The position numbers were made by a program, and so were the translations under genes. The notes below the pieces were generated by a model. That model was given only the letters and a program-made list of their open reading frames with translations, was not told where the DNA came from and did not search any database. Positions 54,891 through 64,000 of a stretch of 64,000 bases of DNA are shown piece by piece. Location of the stretch: NCBI GenBank assembly GCA_022453515.1, contig JAJNNY010000097.1:1-64000 (forward strand), given 5' to 3'. Position 1 is the stretch's first letter. Every line of letters begins with the position of its first letter. Origin of the DNA: Astrocystis sublimbata. Taxonomy: Eukaryota; Ascomycota; Sordariomycetes; Xylariales; Xylariaceae.

Positions 54891-56308
54891 GCCAAGAGTT
54901 GCCTCTACGTATAAGGCCTTGTGTAACTAAACATTTTCGGATGGTTGCATCTTGTAGAGATCGATAGTGTGGACACGAATCGGGATGTAGTGAGCATAGT
55001 CCATCATATATCGTATATTGAATTTCAATACAAAAAGACACCATCGAATATAGTTCTGTCCGCTGTTCGTTTCAAAGACTACCACATACAACATCTTCAA
55101 GACATTCTGTAGCAATTGATTCGATTTTTGCCAAAAAAACATATCAACAATGAATGGCAATATCCTTGTTTTTCTGCATCGTCATTCCTTTCTTGATCCT
55201 ATTGTTTCAATTCGTTAATAGTTGATAGAAAGTTCAAAAGTTTCAACAACCTTACCATGTTAATTAACCCAATATTACTGCACATTCGTAAGACTTGGGT
55301 ATGAACGATTTGGACGTGAACAATGTCCACTGATGATGTGGCGCTGACTAGATTTCTAGGACCTGGGACAACATTGATTCAATAAATAATAGTGCCAGGC
55401 TCGCCAGGGCCTGAAAGAGTCCGTGTGCTTTCTTCATACTGAAACTATGGGTATCCTCGTCATGCATGTTAGTTCCATTTCATAAGACGAGCCCATAGAC
55501 GAGGTCCTGCGACTGCCTCTGCACCCGGCCTCACAACCAATCGTCTAATCTAATATTTGTTGCGTAGACTTCCTATTAGAGACCGCTTTTGCGCCCAAGA
55601 TAGCCTAGTATGTAACATAGGCTTGCAGCCTAAAACTGTTACCTAGCAATCTGAGCCAATCATGGCCCATGATTACAGGGTAGGCTTAGAGATTCTGCTT
55701 CCAGCCGAATATGCGGTGTTTATAACAGTCCTGAATTTTTCGAAACGGATATACGGTCACGGAAACCGGGAACTGTTTCAAGCCCGTGATTATTTCGAGC
55801 TTATGATGCTTAGCTGAGTATCTGGATTTTAAGGCAGCTACTAGATACTGTGACTATTCCGGTGACGGGTACCGATAATTAGACCGCCAATCGCGCTAGG
55901 GTAGGTAATTATAGCTGATGTGCTAATACATTTGTCAAGCGATATGCATAGGTACTAGGGGTGTCTGCCGGACAATACTACTTACCTAGTATTCTCCAAT
56001 TTGGGTGCGATGTGCAGTACATGTAATACAAGTGACCTAATGAATACACTCGGCCATTCATTTCCTGGACCTTGGTCGAAAGAAGGCGGCGTTGCGCTGC
56101 TGGTCCTTGTCGCGCCAAAGGCTGATTATCTCATACCACGAGCTGCGGTAGGTGGGTTGGTTGGTGGGAAATCGGCTGTCTGCCACTCTGTGTCGAAGAA
56201 GTCGTTTTGTGTTTATAGTTACTGTACGTCGCAACGAACACGATGTGGGATTGGGTAAAACACAATATAATCTCTTTCACAAATTAAAGCAAGATATTGT
56301 CTGATTGC
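54891..56308. other. Gene-free stretch
   Basis: No convincing gene. The open frame at 56001-56258 (plus) shows no recognisable features. Confidence 0.35.
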
Positions 56309-56494
56309 TCATACGGATCCCGATTCAACAAAATCGTCAATAACGACCGAGTCCTCGTTCATCTCAATTAACTTCTCGTCCCCTTTCATATCTTCCCCGT
56401 CTACTCGAGTTGGTTTCTCGTCCCCGTTCACGACACCCTTTCCATCCTCCCGAGCTGGTTTCTCGTCCTTCTTGTCGTTGTTAGGCATGTTCAA
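56309..56494 (-). CDS. Small acidic low-complexity ORF with internal repeats
   Basis: A 61-codon frame (MNMPNNDKKDEKPAREDGKG) contains two copies of a GDEKPTR/KDEKPAR-VDG/EDG motif, encoded by a diverged DNA duplication around GAGCTGGTTTCTCGTCC. It is entirely hydrophilic. It may be only a repeat with an open frame. Confidence 0.25.
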   Translation of the reverse strand: MNMPNNDKKDEKPAREDGKGVVNGDEKPTRVDGEDMKGDEKLIEMNEDSVVIDDFVESGSV

Positions 56495-56970
56495 TTTTGT
56501 CTACCGTGACTCTTCGAGCCTGGCTGGTTGATTGCTATCGGGAGGGATCTCGGCCGTGGGAATACTACATGGTGCCCCATCCGAAGTTGTTTATTACCTG
56601 AGACATATTTCTCCTATCGAAAAGAACACTGTCAGTGGCCCCATCTGTAGTAAAACCCAGTAGGTAGGTCTATTGACCAGGGGTTTTCGAGGCTATATTC
56701 CTATTTGTGAATGGGCAGCATAGTAACATAGCACGCTGGTACATCTGGTAACCTGCAGCGCGTGATGTTCCTCCCAATTGGGCGTCCTGTGCGCCTTACC
56801 TTCTCCCCTGGCGTCACTGCCACGTACCAAGATGGCTCCAGAGGACTATGAGGATCGAGTCGTTAACCCCTGGCCTACCGACAAGATCAGCACAGCTGTA
56901 TCTAGACATAACCGCATGCCACAGATAGCGTCCTCTGGCAAATGGAACCAGTTACCGTGGCTCAGATCAG

Positions 56971-57432
56971 TTGTACTTGCAGACGCCATTTTACAAGGTG
57001 CCGATGGCCAGCATCCTGCAGCAAATCCGGGCAAGACACGAGGAAATATTGCCGCCACCATCGATCCACAAAACCCTTCCTATCACATTCCAGACCTGGG
57101 ATCATGCACTCGAAGAAGACGAGCCGAATGCGACCTTAGTCCTAGACGACGAGAATGATGTACACCTGGAGATCCACGAGCCTGCGCGGATCGCAGTCAC
57201 AGAGCTATTTCATTTCGCCATAACTCTAGACAACAAGCGAATCGCTGAGATTGGCCCTTCCGACTGGGTCAAGACACAACACAGGATATATAAGAGCACT
57301 ATAACGGGAACTAACACTGGGCGTCCTGAGAACGACGACATTGTCTTCAATCTTTCGTACTATACTACCAAGGATTCCGCGAAGCCAATTTACGTCATAG
57401 ATTCAGTCGCTGTTTTGGCACATCAGCAGTAG
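56971..57432 (+). CDS. Hypothetical protein, 153 codons
   Basis: An uninterrupted frame reads MYLQTPFYKVPMASILQQIR, LEIHEPARIAVTELFHFAIT, DWVKTQHRIYKSTITGTNTG and ends VIDSVAVLAHQQ followed by a (TAG)n microsatellite that supplies several stops in a row. The alternating hydrophobic pattern suggests a beta-rich fold. Family not recognised. The ATG at 56971 may not be the native start, since upstream sequence in the same frame also looks coding. The dispersed 70-bp repeat begins about 30 bp after the stop. Confidence 0.4.
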   Translation: MYLQTPFYKVPMASILQQIRARHEEILPPPSIHKTLPITFQTWDHALEEDEPNATLVLDDENDVHLEIHEPARIAVTELFHFAITLDNKRIAEIGPSDWVKTQHRIYKSTITGTNTGRPENDDIVFNLSYYTTKDSAKPIYVIDSVAVLAHQQ

Positions 57433-57460
57433 TAGTAGTAGTAGCAGTGTTTTGCCTTTA

Positions 57461-58490
57461 GGCTGGAAGCTATTTACATGCTCCCAGCGAGCTTCCCGAA
57501 GGGCATTAGGGGTGTGTTGAGCCTCCGGTGAAATATGTATGAGCATAATACAACGGCACGCGTTCCTATGCACGGCTGGCGTTGCTAGGTTCGCTAATTA
57601 TATGCTCGGTTATAGCGAAACCGATTAGGACCGTAATACGTTCGAACTATAGTAGATAATCTAATATATATAAGCCTAGGTATATCGCTTGGGTTTTTTG
57701 GTAGAATAAGGTAGTTTATGGTTATCTAGATATAAGGTTTTGTATACCCCTGTTAAAATGTATATCTGTTTTTAAAAAGCGGATATATATTATTGCTTTA
57801 GATATAGGAAAGATATAAAGCTATAATTAATTATAGATTTTTATAAGCGCCGGCTTATGCTAGCCCAATTTATATATAGTAGTACTAAAGTATATTAAAA
57901 CTCTTATATTTTACTAAATAGGCTTATAAATAGGATCAAAAATCTAGTAGGCCCTTTTAAAACAACCCTAGAACCGATATATAGCCTCCTGTATTATATC
58001 GATTCGTTTAAGCTATATTTTCTTAAGTATCGAGTTTAAACTAGGCTTAAAGGTAGTAAGGGCGCGGTATACAGACTCTAGATCGCTAAATTAGGCCTAT
58101 CGGCGTGCCTAAAGCAGCGCAATATCCGCTATAAAAGCGTTTGCCCATGGGGTATTACGTAGGAATATAGGCAGACGGTTATTACCTTTAACTAGGACTG
58201 CTAAGTTCCGGGATAGGGTATAATATGCCTTATGTATGGCTAGCCGTGCGCGGAATATAGCGTTGATTTGTAAGTGCGGGTAGGCTTGCTTATAGGCCTA
58301 GATAATATGGCCTACCGTAGCGAGCGCCCTGCTTCTCTAATCCATATCGGAAAAATAAAATATAACTATATAGAGCTCTGCGGCTTTATGCAGGCCTAGC
58401 CCGGCGCTTTGCCCTAGTATGGATAGGATATCTGGCACTTGTAAATAAGATAGAATGTGCGCAAGCAGGGTCGCATAGCTATGTAACATA
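57461..58490 (-). repeat. AT-rich decayed repeat; includes copy 2 of the 70-bp dispersed repeat
   Basis: The left end (57461-57530) matches 16226-16302. The remainder is AT-rich, and on the minus strand one frame with RIP-type stops reads VGHII-stop-AYKQAYPHLQIN, FRARLAIHKAYYTLSRNLAV, LPIFLRNTPWANAFIADIAL and SDLESVYRALTTFKPSLNSI. Family not recognised. It is probably a mutated transposon or multicopy gene inserted between the hypothetical ORF and the MFS gene. Confidence 0.5.
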
Positions 58491-58757
58491 TGTCAACGGT
58501 AGCTGCTTAGATTCTCGAGCCCAGTTACGTTATCACTTACTCCTGAAGTTCGAGGTCCGGATGAATCGGGAGTACATGCACGAGTAACTGGGTGGCTCTG
58601 GCCTTCCATGCCAGGATCTCGGGTCTTTGATCGAGGAGGCCGGCCAGGCGCTTGTCTTATACTTGGTCCGCCCAACAGGCCGTTTTCCTACGACAGCATT
58701 GTGAACCCGTTGTTTCTTGTTTGTCTATTCAAGTTATAGCACTTTTTTACTTACGTT

Positions 58758-60353
58758 ATGCCGAACATCATAGAGAACAGATACGCCATAGGAAACTGCC
58801 TCATTGCTGTGGTTTTCCTTGCTCTGCTCACATTGGCAGACAACGTGGTTGCCAGCACGTTACCAACCGTACTCGGACCTGGGCCCCCCCAAATCCCAGG
58901 TTTCTGGAACCTAACAACGACAGCTTTGATTCTCTCCACGGTCTCAGGTACGGCATTCGTTGCGAGAAACACCAACATTGGCTAATAGGAGCAGACTTAA
59001 TTGGCCAGCTTGTTCTTATTCCAGCAACTTATCACTACAGCCTACGATTTGCTATGAAGCTTAATAGCTTAAGTGTTCTTGCTGCATCTATGTGCTCGCT
59101 TATTTTTGGTACGGACACATTATATTATATCTGTCACAGGTCATCAAGCTCACTTATACCAGTGTTTCAGGGAGTCGATGGGCTTGCGTGGGTCCCTGCC
59201 GTCGCTGGAATTTTCAAGATGATAGGAGGCGGATCTCACGCTGCAGCCTTCCTAACCATAACACTCATCCAGAAGAACGCTTCTGGTAGCTTGCGGTATG
59301 TCCAAGAAATCATCTTCGTATTAACCCAGCTAATTTGCGGTTCCGTAGTACTGTTCTTATTTGTACCACTGGGGCGGCCGTTGTGCTCTGCCAAACTATA
59401 GCCTCCGCGGTCACCCCTCCTCTTTCAAAGCGAAGTCCCATATTGCTCTACCTTCTGTCCATCGCTTGCTGCATTCTTGCCGGTATTGCTACGGTGGGTT
59501 ATAGCACAACAAGAAGCCCAGCAAGTGACCGACAACGGTCAAACGATCCTTCTAGACAGCCACTCCTCTCGTATACGAACCAAGACCATTTTTCGCCAAA
59601 CTTATTAGGATTTATCAAGATATACTATACGAGATGGAATAGTAAGCCATTTATAACTAGGAAGGTCCTAGCGATACTTGGCTTCATATTCTTCGTCCTA
59701 TCCATCTCAAAAGCTACGCGGCCGTTATTTCTTACTTATATTCAGTATCGAAGTGGTATCACACCTGAGTTAGTAAGTGTATGTTTATCCTATCTTACTT
59801 CCATCCATTAATCGAGTAGCGTAGGCAAGCTATCTTTGGCTAGCTCGAACGGTTATGTCGATGGTTATCTTTACTATGGTCCTACCACTCGCCGTGATCG
59901 TCCTAGCAAAGTACACGTCGAGGATAGTAACACCTAATGTCGTGACCTTATACACAGCTAAAATCGGCGTCATCTTTCTGGCGATTGGCGCTATCTTGAT
60001 CGGCCTAGCAAGGCCCAGGCCTGTGCTCATCTCAGGTAAGAATGGCGTCGGCCCGACTGCCCATGTCTCATGAGAACTAATATTCTCAAGGCCTTATAAT
60101 CAATACCCTAGGGGTAGCAACAGATTTAGCTCTACTAGCATTTGCCGTGGACGTGGTTCCAGAAGATATAGCTACCAGTTTCTTTATGGTACTCGCCACA
60201 TTAGAGAGCGCTGGCACTCTAGTTGGGATTGGGTTTCTATACCCGCTCTACCAGTTATATCTATACGACGTGGCGCTCGTTGGTGGAATCCCGTATTATA
60301 TTTGTGCTATAGGTCTTCGTTGTTTTCTTTCTCTGTTGGGACTACAATTCTAA
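58758..60353 (+). CDS. Major facilitator superfamily transporter, five exons, intact
   Basis: Proposed exons are 58758-58947, 58989-59295, 59349-59772, 59825-60035 and 60091-60353 (464 codons plus stop). Introns are 41, 53, 52 and 55 bp with donors GTACGG, GTATGT, GTAAGT and GTAAGA and acceptors TAG/AAG; every junction keeps the frame. About a dozen hydrophobic segments are visible, for example CLIAVVFLALLTLADNVVAS, MIGGGSHAAAFLTITLI, ILLYLLSIACCILAGIATV, VLAILGFIFFVLSI, VMSMVIFTMVLPLAVIVLA and IGVIFLAIGAILIGLARP, with a hydrophilic central loop rich in Ser/Pro/Arg. The IGGG.H motif and TGAAVVLCQTIASAVTPPL match a fungal MFS efflux clade known to me. The substrate is unknown. The ATG at 58758 is the first in frame; an upstream exon cannot be excluded. 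Confidence 0.75.
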
Positions 60354-60941
60354 CCAAGACAGGGGTTTTACATGATCGCTGGAGTTCAGATTTGGCAGAT
60401 AATGCCACTCGTTCACTAATAGCTCTTATGCACGATTACAATATGACGCTAAACGCATACTTCGTCATGCCTAAGATATTATTATATCTTAAGCGCCGCT
60501 TGTACTCTGTCGTGGGCGTTAGACGTGATATCTATAAGATTTAACGGAGGCCCTAAAGTCATGTGAGACAGGGCTTATTGATATTTAGATTTTAACTGAT
60601 TGGTTTTCCTAAGAATGGTTGCTATTACTTATCACGAACTTGCCAATGACTGCCGCTTTAGCTCCCACGCCGGAGTCATCACCAAACTCGTCGATTGCCA
60701 CAGAACCGACTGCGATAGAGAGGTGAGCACGGGGACAGTCGCTCATTTAGGGGGTGTTGACTCGGAATGCTATTGGATGCCTGAGTAGTGCTGGACTATG
60801 TGGTGAGACAGGCATCAGGCTGAGATATCCTCAAGATGTTTCTTGTCCCTCGCTCAAAGGATACAACCGACAAAGAATACACAAACACGAACACTTTGAT
60901 TCATAGCTAGCCACTCTTTATGACTCATTATACCATGTTAA
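60354..60941. other. Spacer between the MFS gene and the APH relic
   Basis: Convergent 3' flanks. A palindromic ATGCCTAAGATATTATTATATCTTAAGC-type hairpin region lies near 60467-60495 and could form a transcript hairpin. No gene was recognised. Confidence 0.35.
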
Positions 60942-61819
60942 CTATGCTTCTTTGGCGTTTTGGAAGCTGCCGAGCTCCTACCTAACCCGTTCTCTCCATT
61001 CTCTTAGGGACTGTGATCCTGTTTTGACTCCGGGCCATTCAAAATTGAGGCCCCAAGACACAGTAAACTTGGTACGAACCCATGCCGGAGGGACGTATCC
61101 TGCCATCTCCTAATTAATAATACCTAGGCCGTGTGCTTGGCCTGGGCTGATTAGAATGTTGGATGGCGCAAGGTTATTATGACCGAACACCAGGGTCGAG
61201 CAGTCCATTCCCATTTTCTGGCAGTTGGCCCGAAGTGTTCCTGGGCTGAAATCACCGCAGTAACCCAGGTGTCTAACAGATGTCCTCCATCCACACCTTC
61301 AATAACCGGAGATGTCCACAACGACAACTCTTTGCATACGCTGGCAACCTTCTGCACGTAGTACTGCTTGTCGTCATCGCTCATAGTCTTCCAAGCTTGG
61401 TCAAGCGTCTCCCCGGGCACTCGAGATAGGAAGAGAAAGGTGCGGTCGTCTGCTTGGGTATGGTACAGAACCTTAGGAATGTTGAAACTCAATTTTTGTT
61501 CAGACAGCTAGTCGAACGTCTTGTGTTCTTCTGTTGTCTTCGCATCTTGAGTGCGACACCGGACCTTGAGGAATGCGCCACCAAAGCTCCAGACAGCAGA
61601 ATCGTTTGCAAGTCGCACACATTGTACATGACCATCAGGGGGAAGAGGGTAGGCCTCGGGTATCGACAAAGGAGTTGAGAGGACGTAGTATGAGCCATCA
61701 TCGTCGTTCTTCCATAGATAATATCCAGCGGATGTAGTTTGTTCGAGGACTAGTTTGTTGTTGATGAGCCATGAATGCTGACTTATTTGTTTGACACAAT
61801 CACCTAATTCATCAGGCAT
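60942..61819 (-). pseudogene. APH/kinase-family gene 3 (RIP-mutated)
   Basis: ATG 61819 (MPDELGDCVKQISQHSWLIN) starts a frame with TAG 61508-61510 (HKTFD-stop-LSEQKLSFNIP, former Trp likely). It continues KVLYHTQADDRTFLFLSRVP and YVQKVASVCKELSLWTSPVI. A frameshift near 61205 leads to MGMDCSTLVFGHNNLAPSNI (Brenner-like motif) and GIIN-stop-EMAGYVPPAWVRTKF, where the usual DWE has become N-stop-E. The end is SLREWRERVR-stop-ELGSFQ and TAG 60942. Both key catalytic motifs are changed, so this copy is dead, in contrast to the intact APH genes at 27.7 and 38.0 kb. Confidence 0.75.
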
Positions 61820-62021
61820 GGTGCTTATTGCGTCTTGGAATCAGAAGTGCATACCGTACCGGGAAAGGCTGTCGCCGAGGAACGCTTCTCTCGGTTGGGA
61901 ATGCAACGTCTATATAACAATGCTTATATAGGAAAACAAGTGTTCTTTTACGAAAGAAGCGTTCTTAAACAAAGCGTTGCCCGTAAAGGAAGTGTTGCTG
62001 GATTCTAGGGCTTTGATTAGT

Positions 62022-62230
62022 TAAAAAAAACAAGGTGGGGCTACATAGCAAAACAAATCAAAGGGTCGACCCACCCGAGCCACCCTACTACGGAACGCAG
62101 CGAGGGATCGAACTTGGGCGTTGGCTATTGACGCGTGCGCTTTAACGGGGCAGAATCTCACCCAATCATAATAATATCCCTTCGGAAGGGCCACTACGAC
62201 CGAGCGATCAGACAAGGCGAGGTTTACCCC
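62022..62230 (-). mobile_element. Possible SINE with tRNA-like head and T-rich end
   Basis: On the minus strand an A-box-like TGATCGCTCGGTCGTAGTGG (62191-62210), a B-box-like AAGTTCGATCCC (62104-62115) and a terminal T run (62023-62030) occur in the order of a Pol III SINE. The A-to-B distance of about 90 nt is longer than usual. No second copy lies in the window. Weak evidence. Confidence 0.3.
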
Positions 62231-62779
62231 CCCTAGCTCACCTAAGGGTAGCAGGGGTTTAGCATTATATTCGTGGCTTAAAGAGTGCAACGTGTTTGGG
62301 TGGTAACGCCTCGTATCTGTCACGCCATCACACTGACGATTACAACGCCGATCATCTGGGCTACAGTAGATGATGCTTTTCTGGCACCTTGTCGTTGGAA
62401 TGATCGACCTGTAGCTCTTCCACTCTAGACAACCCCGACTGTTCGACCGTTTTGAAAATGTTGGCAGGCAATACATACTTGGCACCCGTAGTACCTACTA
62501 CCTAGTTCTTCCTCCAAACTAAAGAAGGATATATAGCCAATCAAGATCTGGTGCTTCAAGATACATTCATTCCCACCTAATTTAGTGCATGCCAGATGTC
62601 ACTGCTAGCCTGTCATGCTCAAGGTTCCCGTAGATCGTCTGCAGCATTGCTGGCTGTTTGGCCTGGAATCCTGCGCTTTTGGGCTTTGCAGTAAGCCGTG
62701 GCATAGTGAAATCGGATCGTTCTCGTTCAAACAAAAAGCAGAAACCCACGTTGCTAACCTACAGATATGAATTGTATCA
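62231..62779. other. Spacer without recognised gene
   Basis: No coding frame with recognisable features. It holds the 3' flank of the CECR5-type gene. Confidence 0.35.
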
Positions 62780-63993
62780 CTAGCTTTCTGATCCTTGATT
62801 CTCTTGCATTTTGCGCTCACATTCGAGGATCCAGTCTACCGCATCCTGAAATGTGCCGCAGATTTTGAATGGTTTCTGTGAAGGGTTTCCCCCGGGTCGG
62901 TAGACGCCAGTTCTAACTAACACACTTCTCTATCTTATCTTTGATAGCGATATATATTGGTTGCAACCTTTTATATCCGACTCGGGGTTGTCTCCTATCA
63001 TGTAAGTTGTCTTGATTCGATTTTCGGTGCTATTCTTGTTGTTCAGCTGGATATTGTACTCTTGTAAAGCTTTTTCCCCATATTGAAATGTTGCTTGTGT
63101 TGGTTTCCCAAACATTTCGTACTTGACTGGTGGCTTCGTGTTCTGTTCCCAACATCGTTCCAGAAGCTGGCAAAACAAGCCTTGTGCGGGGGATAGATGG
63201 CCGTTCTCTGTTGCCCACACAAGGTCGGGATTGCAGAAGTAGAGTGGCACTTGGGAAGTACTGTTCCACAACACGTGTAAGATAACATTTACGTCCCCAT
63301 ACCAGCCCTCGGGGCTGTTCCAGACCAGAATAGCAGCACACGTCTCATCTCTTAGTGTGAGATCCGTCTGTGATATTTGGGCAATGTTCTCATGGATTGA
63401 TTGAGTCGCCCCATATTGGGATATATGAGGAATAGTCGTTCGAAAGTCCGAGGTTGTGTATACTTTCTTGAATCCATAATCCTTGGCGATTTGTCTAATA
63501 TCACCTCTCCCAATCACAAGAACAGCTTTGTTCTCGTATATAGGGGCAAGGTCGCGGTAAGGGGTATGGCACTGTATGATCTGACTTTTCATAAAATCCA
63601 CGCCAAGGCGTTTCCCGAGGTCAACAGCACGCTGTTCTTCCGTCATTCCCCACTGTTAGTGATAACAGCCAAGGGTACATTGTATCTCTGAAGTTTTTCG
63701 ATTGATTCTTGGACACCCGGAATAAGCTTCTTCCCTCTCAGAAAGACACCGTCAACATCACACGCAACTGCGAAAGAGTGCGACTCAATCTTGTTCCCAG
63801 GCTGCTCAGCCATTGCACTGCTCAACCCATTTCCCCGTTGAGGGGTCGTAGGGTTATATTGTTTCCTGCCTGACCAACTGGCGTCATAGAAAGTAAGGGC
63901 GGCGTAGAGCTTTATCAACGAATGGAACCAAGCCCAAAGAACGTAGAGTGGGAAAAATATCCAGTCTCGACGGTGATACCTCAGGTGCACCAT
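62780..63993 (-). pseudogene. CECR5/YKR070W-type HAD-superfamily phosphatase, two lesions
   Basis: The minus-strand frame begins at ATG 63993 with a hydrophobic leader (DWIFFPLYVLWAWFHSLIKL), then MAEQPGNK and the HAD motif I ACDVDGVFLRGKKLIPGVQE and motif II region VPLAVITNSG. A 1-nt deletion in a G run (about 63645) shifts the frame to MTEEQRAVDLGKRLGVDFMK. It continues VLVIGRGDIRQIAKDYGFKK, the motif IV region TYMIGDNPESDIKGCNQ, an in-frame TAG (about 62930, former Trp likely) and RSVLVRTGVYRPGGNP to TAG 62780. CECR5-like proteins are mitochondrial or cytosolic HAD hydrolases of uncertain substrate. The leader may come from a membrane-anchored variant or a lipase-like fusion and could extend past the window edge. 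The G-run indel could be a sequencing error; the TAG argues for real decay. Confidence 0.7.
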
Positions 63994-64000
63994 CAGCTTT

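Noticed and set aside
61179..61701. Plus- and minus-strand short frames across the APH relic
   Set aside because: Shadows of the kinase-like coding strand.
62021..62485. Minus-strand open frame of 154 codons
   Set aside because: It overlaps the tRNA-like/SINE-like sequence and has no recognisable protein features.

Overview
The window looks like nuclear DNA of a filamentous ascomycete (Pezizomycotina, probably a sordariomycete). The evidence is short spliceosomal introns of 41-61 bp with GTNNGT donors, fungus-specific families (HET-NACHT-WD40, hydrolase-NACHT-ankyrin, DUF3435 tyrosine recombinase, fungal APH-like kinases, BCS1-type AAA, a fungal MFS clade), and a gene-poor, AT-rich background full of decayed repeats. 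The species cannot be named from the sequence.

Two kinds of DNA are interleaved. Most of 0.4-34 kb and 43-58 kb is decayed. Long reading frames survive there with few or no frameshifts but are punctured by stops almost all at former Gln or Trp codons (CAG/CAA to TAG/TAA, TGG to TAG). These are CpA-to-TpA transitions on one strand or the other, the signature of repeat-induced point mutation (RIP). Between them sit well-kept genes with intact splice sites: two APH-family kinases (27.7 and 38.0 kb), a GC-rich helical-repeat gene (40.4-42.5 kb), an MFS transporter (58.8-60.4 kb) and some hypothetical ORFs.

Layout: 0.4-7.6 kb (minus), a dead NLR-like gene with membrane segment, alpha/beta-hydrolase, NACHT, helical repeats, a long ankyrin array and a ZZ zinc finger. 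7.7-8.7 kb, a divergently oriented dead two-TM membrane protein (DUF6601-like). 10.1-13.4 kb (plus), a dead HET-NACHT-WD40 gene. 14.0-14.9 kb, an unknown gene with three HTH-like repeats. 15.4-16.3 kb, an unknown decayed ORF. 17.7-18.9 kb (minus), a truncated ferric reductase. 19.8-21.2 kb, a dead F-box-ankyrin gene. 21-24 kb, AT-rich relics. 24.7-25.3 kb, a dead Ras-like GTPase. 26.6-28.8 kb, a hypothetical gene and an intact APH kinase. 29.2-30.3 kb (minus), a J-domain gene. 30.8-31.9 kb (minus), the C-terminal part of a DUF3435 recombinase (Starship-captain family). 32.7-33.5 kb, a hypothetical ORF. 34.7-36.7 kb, ABC-transporter and velvet-like fragments. 38-42.5 kb, APH kinase 2 and the GC-rich gene. 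44.1-44.9 kb, a BCS1-like remnant. 45.05-46.88 kb, a pogo/Fot-type transposon with perfect 30-bp inverted repeats. 49.3-50.5 kb, an EST1-like C-terminal region. 57-62 kb, a hypothetical ORF, an AT-rich relic, the MFS gene, a dead APH gene and a possible SINE. 62.8-64 kb (minus), a damaged CECR5-type HAD phosphatase.

The most interesting reading (inference) is that the left half is a decayed giant mobile element or cargo graveyard. A DUF3435 recombinase relic lies in the same region as cargo classes typical of Starships (NLR/HET genes, ferric reductase), all struck by RIP. A single origin is not proven: no element borders or target duplications were found and the recombinase lacks its N-terminus.
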